Assembly (NCBI GenBank): GCA_025454125.1 | Contig: JALOPA010000036.1 | Span: 1-8,906 of the forward strand | DNA from: Thermodesulfobacteriota bacterium | GTDB taxonomy: Bacteria > Desulfobacterota > DSM-4660 > Desulfatiglandales > HGW-15 | Reading direction: 5' to 3' | DNA length: 8,906 nt | In this document: positions 6,221 through 8,906 of the stretch, in pieces | Layout of the letters: each line of letters begins with the position of its first letter | Position numbering within the stretch: the stretch's first letter is position 1 | The notes under the pieces: model-generated | Databases searched by the model: none | The model's input: only the letters and a program-made list of their open reading frames with translations | What the model was told of the DNA's origin: nothing | Position numbers and translations under genes: made by a program

Positions 6221-6249
6221 AGTATATAAAATTCCTATTGAATTTGCAA
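6221..6249 (-). promoter_or_regulatory. Predicted sigma-70 promoter of the TRAP operon
   Basis: On the minus strand, TTGCAA (6249-6244) and TATACT (6226-6221) are separated by exactly 17 bases in an AT-rich patch. The start site would be near 6214, giving a leader of about 55 bases before the TTG start at 6159. Confidence 0.5.
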
Positions 6250-6265
6250 TGTTAGAAATTATAAA
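6238..6265 (+). promoter_or_regulatory. Predicted sigma-70 promoter of the rfbD-like gene
   Basis: TTGAAT (6238-6243) and TATAAA (6260-6265) are separated by 16 bases. The element overlaps the -35 box of the divergent operon promoter, so the two may compete for polymerase. The start site would be near 6272, about 50 bases before the gene. Just downstream, TTTTC-CC-GAAAA (6275-6286) is a short near-palindrome of unknown meaning. Confidence 0.42.
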
Positions 6266-6320
6266 CTTTAGTACTTTTCCCGAAAAGGGTTTTTGAGGAG
6301 CATGAGGGGGCCAGGTGAGA

Positions 6321-7220
6321 ATGAAAATCTTGCTCTTAGGAAGCAAAGGCATGCTCGGCAGCGATTGCAAGACGGTGCTGAGCCAGCACTATGACATTCT
6401 TTCGCCTGACAAGAAGGAACTGGATATCGTCAGTTGGGACAAGGTCATTGAGCGAATGCACCACTTGCACCCTGAGATCGTGCTTAATTGCGCCGCCATC
6501 ACCGATCTGGATGTGTGTGAAGAGTCCAGGCAGTCCTACATGGTGAGAAAGGTGAACATCGAGGGTCCCAGAAACATAGCGCAGGCCTCGGCGCGATATG
6601 ACTGCAAGGTGATTCAGCTTTCATCCGATGTGGTCTTCAACGGCGAGAAAGCGGTCCCCCAGCCCTATTTTGAAGATGACACCCTGGACCCCCTCTCCGC
6701 CTACGGCCGCAGCAAAATGGAAAGCGAGACCGCCGTCAGAGAGAACGCTCCGGATTACATGATCATTCGGAGCGGATGGCTTTACGGTGCAGAGGGCGAC
6801 AACTTTGTCAAGAGCCTGCTGAACAGCGTTTACGGAAAGAAAAAGACCAAGAGGATCAAAATGGTGGAGGATCAGTATGGTTCTCCCACCTGGTCTTATC
6901 GGCTGGCCCAGCAGATTCAGGAATTGATCCGCGCGGACGGCAAAGGCACCTACCATGCCACGGCAGAAGGGTACTGCAGCCGGCTGGAGTATGCGCAGTT
7001 CATCGTGGACAAGCTCGGGTTGAAGGTCTCCCTGGACACCTGCTCCTTGTCGGAGTGTCGCAAGAAGGCTAAAAGACCGGCCAATTGCATCCTGGAGAAC
7101 CGGGTCTTGAAGAAGCAGGGGATTCATCTCATGAGGGAATGGAGAGAAGACCTGGACCTTTTCCTGGATCAGCACGGCGATGACCTGATCAAACAGGCCA
7201 AAACAGCAGCGTCGAAATAA
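6321..7220 (+). CDS. rfbD: dTDP-4-dehydrorhamnose reductase-like sugar-nucleotide reductase (RmlD/RfbD family)
   Basis: A 299-residue extended short-chain dehydrogenase. The Rossmann start MKILLLGSKGMLG gives GxxGxxG at G7, G10 and G13 for NAD(P)H. LNCAAITDLDVCE (55-67) and SSDVVFNG (101-108) match the family's NxAAyT-VD-aE and STDYVFDG motifs. The catalytic YxxxK is Y128-G-R-S-K132, the same numbers as I recall for Salmonella RmlD. RSGWLYG and GSPTW follow as expected. In the known pathway RmlD makes dTDP-L-rhamnose in the last step, but no rmlA, rmlB or rmlC genes are nearby, so a related sugar substrate is possible. ATG 6321 has AGGTGA just upstream; GTG 6315, two codons earlier and behind GAGGGGG, is an alternative. 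It is transcribed alone. Confidence 0.88.
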   Translation: MKILLLGSKGMLGSDCKTVLSQHYDILSPDKKELDIVSWDKVIERMHHLHPEIVLNCAAITDLDVCEESRQSYMVRKVNIEGPRNIAQASARYDCKVIQLSSDVVFNGEKAVPQPYFEDDTLDPLSAYGRSKMESETAVRENAPDYMIIRSGWLYGAEGDNFVKSLLNSVYGKKKTKRIKMVEDQYGSPTWSYRLAQQIQELIRADGKGTYHATAEGYCSRLEYAQFIVDKLGLKVSLDTCSLSECRKKAKRPANCILENRVLKKQGIHLMREWREDLDLFLDQHGDDLIKQAKTAASK

Positions 7221-7222
7221 GA

Positions 7223-8906
7223 TTAGATGCTTCTGCCTATGGTCGCCGCTTCTGAAATGGCGGCTTTTGCGCTTCTGGGCTCCAGGCAGTCCCCGATCTG
7301 GTACAAAGGAATTCCCAGGGACCGGATCTGTTCGTAGAGGCTGTTGTCCGGTTTATTGCCGATCGCCACGACCACGGCGTCCGCTTCGATAAATGTTTCT
7401 GTTCCGCTCTCTGCCGTCACCACCACTCCGGTTTCTTCCACCCTGGAGAGCCTGTGCGCTGTGAGAAACCGGACTCCCCTTTCCCTAAGTTCCTTGAGCA
7501 GAACCTTCCGGGTGATGGATTCCAGGTTCATTGCAACCTTCGGGAGCTGCTCCACGATGGTGACCGAGGTGCCGTGCTCGGCCAGATGGTGGGCGACTTC
7601 ACATCCCGTCGCACCACCGCCGATCACCACCGCCTTTCTCCCTTCGGGCGGCTCTCCGTTCAAAACCACGGACAGATCGGCCACGATGGACTTGTGGATC
7701 CCAGGCACATCGGGCAAAAGAGGCTTGGCGCCTGTGGAGAGGATGACCACGTCCGGCTTTTCGCGTTGAATCGTCTCCGGCGTCACCTCCGCGCTGAGGT
7801 GGATGCGAATGCCCGCTTTTTGGACCTGCTTGACGTGAAATTCGATGAGGCTGAGGATTTCCTTCTTGTAGGCGGTGACGCTTCCGAGATTGAGCTGGCC
7901 GCCCAATCGGGGCTGCTTTTCATAAAGATGCACCTCGTGCCCCCGGATGGCGGCCACCCACCCGGCATGGAGGCCTCCGGGACCGCCTCCGACGATCATC
8001 ACCTTTTTGCGTTTTTCCGCGGGCCGCAGTTCCATTTCCTTTTCCCGCCCAAGGGTAGGATTGACCAAACACTCCACGCGACCTTTGCGGAATATGGACT
8101 CCATGCAGGTGTTGCACGCGATGCAAATCCGGATGTCCTCCAGTTTGCCCTGCTCCGCTTTCTTGGGCATTTCCGGGTCCGCCAGAAGGCCCCGGCCCAT
8201 GCACACAAGATCCGCCTTTCCCTCCCGGATGATGTCGTCGGCCACGAGGGGATCGTTGATCCGGCCCACGCTCATCACCGGAATGCGGAGCGCTTTCCGG
8301 ATCCTTGCCGCGGAGTCCGCCAAGCACGCTTTTTTCATGAACATGGGCTGGCAGATCCACTCGGGAGTTGCATCGTTGCCCGCTGAAACCTGCACGATGT
8401 CGATCCCCGCTTCAACCAGCAATTTGAGGATTTCGATGCTTTCGTCTACGTCGAGTCCGCCCGGCACGAACTCTTGGGCGCTGATCTTAAAGGAAATGGG
8501 GAAGTTTTCCCCCACTCTTCGCCGGACCTCCCGCACGGTGTCCACGGCAAAGCGGGCTCTTCGCGTCGTGTCGCCCCCGTAGGCGTCTTCACGGATGTTG
8601 GAGAACTTGGAGATGAACTGGTTGATCAGGTAACCGTGCGCGCCGTGAATCTCGACCAGTTCAAACCCCGCCTGGACCGCACGGACTGCAGCATCTCCGA
8701 ATTTTCGGATAATCTCCTGGATCCCCTCCATGCTCAGCGGCTCCACTTCGCCGTTGATGGTGGGGCAGGGGAGATTGGAAGGCGCGAGGGGTTTCCTCTT
8801 GATCACCCGGATCGAGGTCTGCCTTCCGCTGTGATGAAACTGGATCGCGGGAAGGGCCCCCTCTGATTGGATGACCCGGGAGATGCGGGAGAGGCCTTCG
8901 ATGAAC
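7223..8906 (-). CDS. NADH:flavin oxidoreductase/2,4-dienoyl-CoA reductase-like enzyme (OYE family with Fe-S and FAD domains); N-terminus outside window
   Basis: 560 residues are visible and the frame is open to the window edge, so about 100 N-terminal residues are missing. Order of parts: the rest of an FMN-binding TIM barrel (QFHHSGRQT near the edge; EIHGAHGYLINQF with the active-site His/Tyr region; NIREDAYGG; SVGRI; DLVCMGRGLLADP); a 4Fe-4S cluster site CIACNTC with a fourth Cys in VECLVNP; then an FAD/NAD(P)-binding domain with VGGGPGG and VIGGGATGCE. This is the layout of trimethylamine dehydrogenase, FadH and clostridial enoate reductases. Cys spacing (+3, +6, +18) is closer to trimethylamine dehydrogenase than to FadH. 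A likely role is reducing an enoate or dienoyl-CoA, but the substrate is not determined. It converges on rfbD with 2 bases between the stops. Confidence 0.92.
   Translation of the reverse strand, partial: FIEGLSRISRVIQSEGALPAIQFHHSGRQTSIRVIKRKPLAPSNLPCPTINGEVEPLSMEGIQEIIRKFGDAAVRAVQAGFELVEIHGAHGYLINQFISKFSNIREDAYGGDTTRRARFAVDTVREVRRRVGENFPISFKISAQEFVPGGLDVDESIEILKLLVEAGIDIVQVSAGNDATPEWICQPMFMKKACLADSAARIRKALRIPVMSVGRINDPLVADDIIREGKADLVCMGRGLLADPEMPKKAEQGKLEDIRICIACNTCMESIFRKGRVECLVNPTLGREKEMELRPAEKRKKVMIVGGGPGGLHAGWVAAIRGHEVHLYEKQPRLGGQLNLGSVTAYKKEILSLIEFHVKQVQKAGIRIHLSAEVTPETIQREKPDVVILSTGAKPLLPDVPGIHKSIVADLSVVLNGEPPEGRKAVVIGGGATGCEVAHHLAEHGTSVTIVEQLPKVAMNLESITRKVLLKELRERGVRFLTAHRLSRVEETGVVVTAESGTETFIEADAVVVAIGNKPDNSLYEQIRSLGIPLYQIGDCLEPRSAKAAISEAATIGRSI
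7245..7268 (+). terminator. Possible intrinsic terminator of rfbD inside the opposing gene
   Basis: GCCGC (7245-7249) and GCGGC (7260-7264) form a 5-bp stem, extendable by one wobble pair, followed by TTTT (7265-7268), 25 bases after the rfbD stop. The T-run is short. It lies within the last codons of the convergent reductase gene. Confidence 0.35.

Noticed and set aside
6302..6394. 30-codon plus-strand frame with GAGGAG just before its ATG
   Set aside because: It overlaps the rfbD-like gene in another frame and its peptide is polar and featureless; the ribosome site can equally help the nearby gene.
7454..8386. 310-codon plus-strand frame opposite the reductase gene
   Set aside because: Antisense shadow; the opposite strand encodes clear flavin, Fe-S and nucleotide-binding motifs throughout.

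Overview
The window looks like part of the chromosome of an anaerobic deltaproteobacterium (Desulfobacterota, possibly a Syntrophobacter-like sulfate reducer or syntroph). This is inferred from gene content: an acyl-CoA ligase, an iron-sulfur Old Yellow Enzyme reductase, a TRAP transporter with a TatT-type T component, and a possible small selenoprotein. No ribosomal RNA, tRNA, CRISPR array or transposase was seen.

Layout. 1-432 (+) is the C-terminal end of an acyl-CoA synthetase. 433-565 is intergenic, with hairpins and a purine-rich repeat. 566-1012 (-) holds a small FmdB-type zinc-ribbon protein followed by a tiny single-helix membrane protein. The membrane protein's 38-codon frame stops at a TGA but stays open for 22 more codons, with a SECIS-like hairpin just after the TGA, so I read it as a candidate 61-residue selenoprotein. 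1013-1255 carries a promoter for the fmdB-like gene and an 84-base inverted-repeat element of the REP or dRS3-like kind. 1256-6159 (-) is a tightly packed five-gene operon, transcribed in this order: secreted TPR protein, TatT lipoprotein, DctP-type binding protein, DctQ small permease, DctM large permease. 6160-6320 is a divergent promoter region. 6321-7220 (+) is an RmlD/RfbD-like sugar-nucleotide reductase. 7223-8906 (-) is a large flavin and iron-sulfur reductase whose N-terminus lies beyond the window; it converges on rfbD with a two-base gap.

How the genes may work together. The operon encodes a TPAT-type TRAP uptake system, in which a TPR lipoprotein works with the periplasmic binding protein. 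The binding protein has tryptophans where most relatives carry the carboxylate-binding arginine, so its ligand may not be a simple dicarboxylate. The acyl-CoA ligase and the enoate/dienoyl-CoA-type reductase at the two edges would suit use of organic or fatty acids, but nothing in the window proves a shared pathway.

The most interesting item is the candidate selenoprotein at 566-751. Next are the TPAT operon with its extra TPR protein and the divergent promoter with a dyad at the predicted operon start site.
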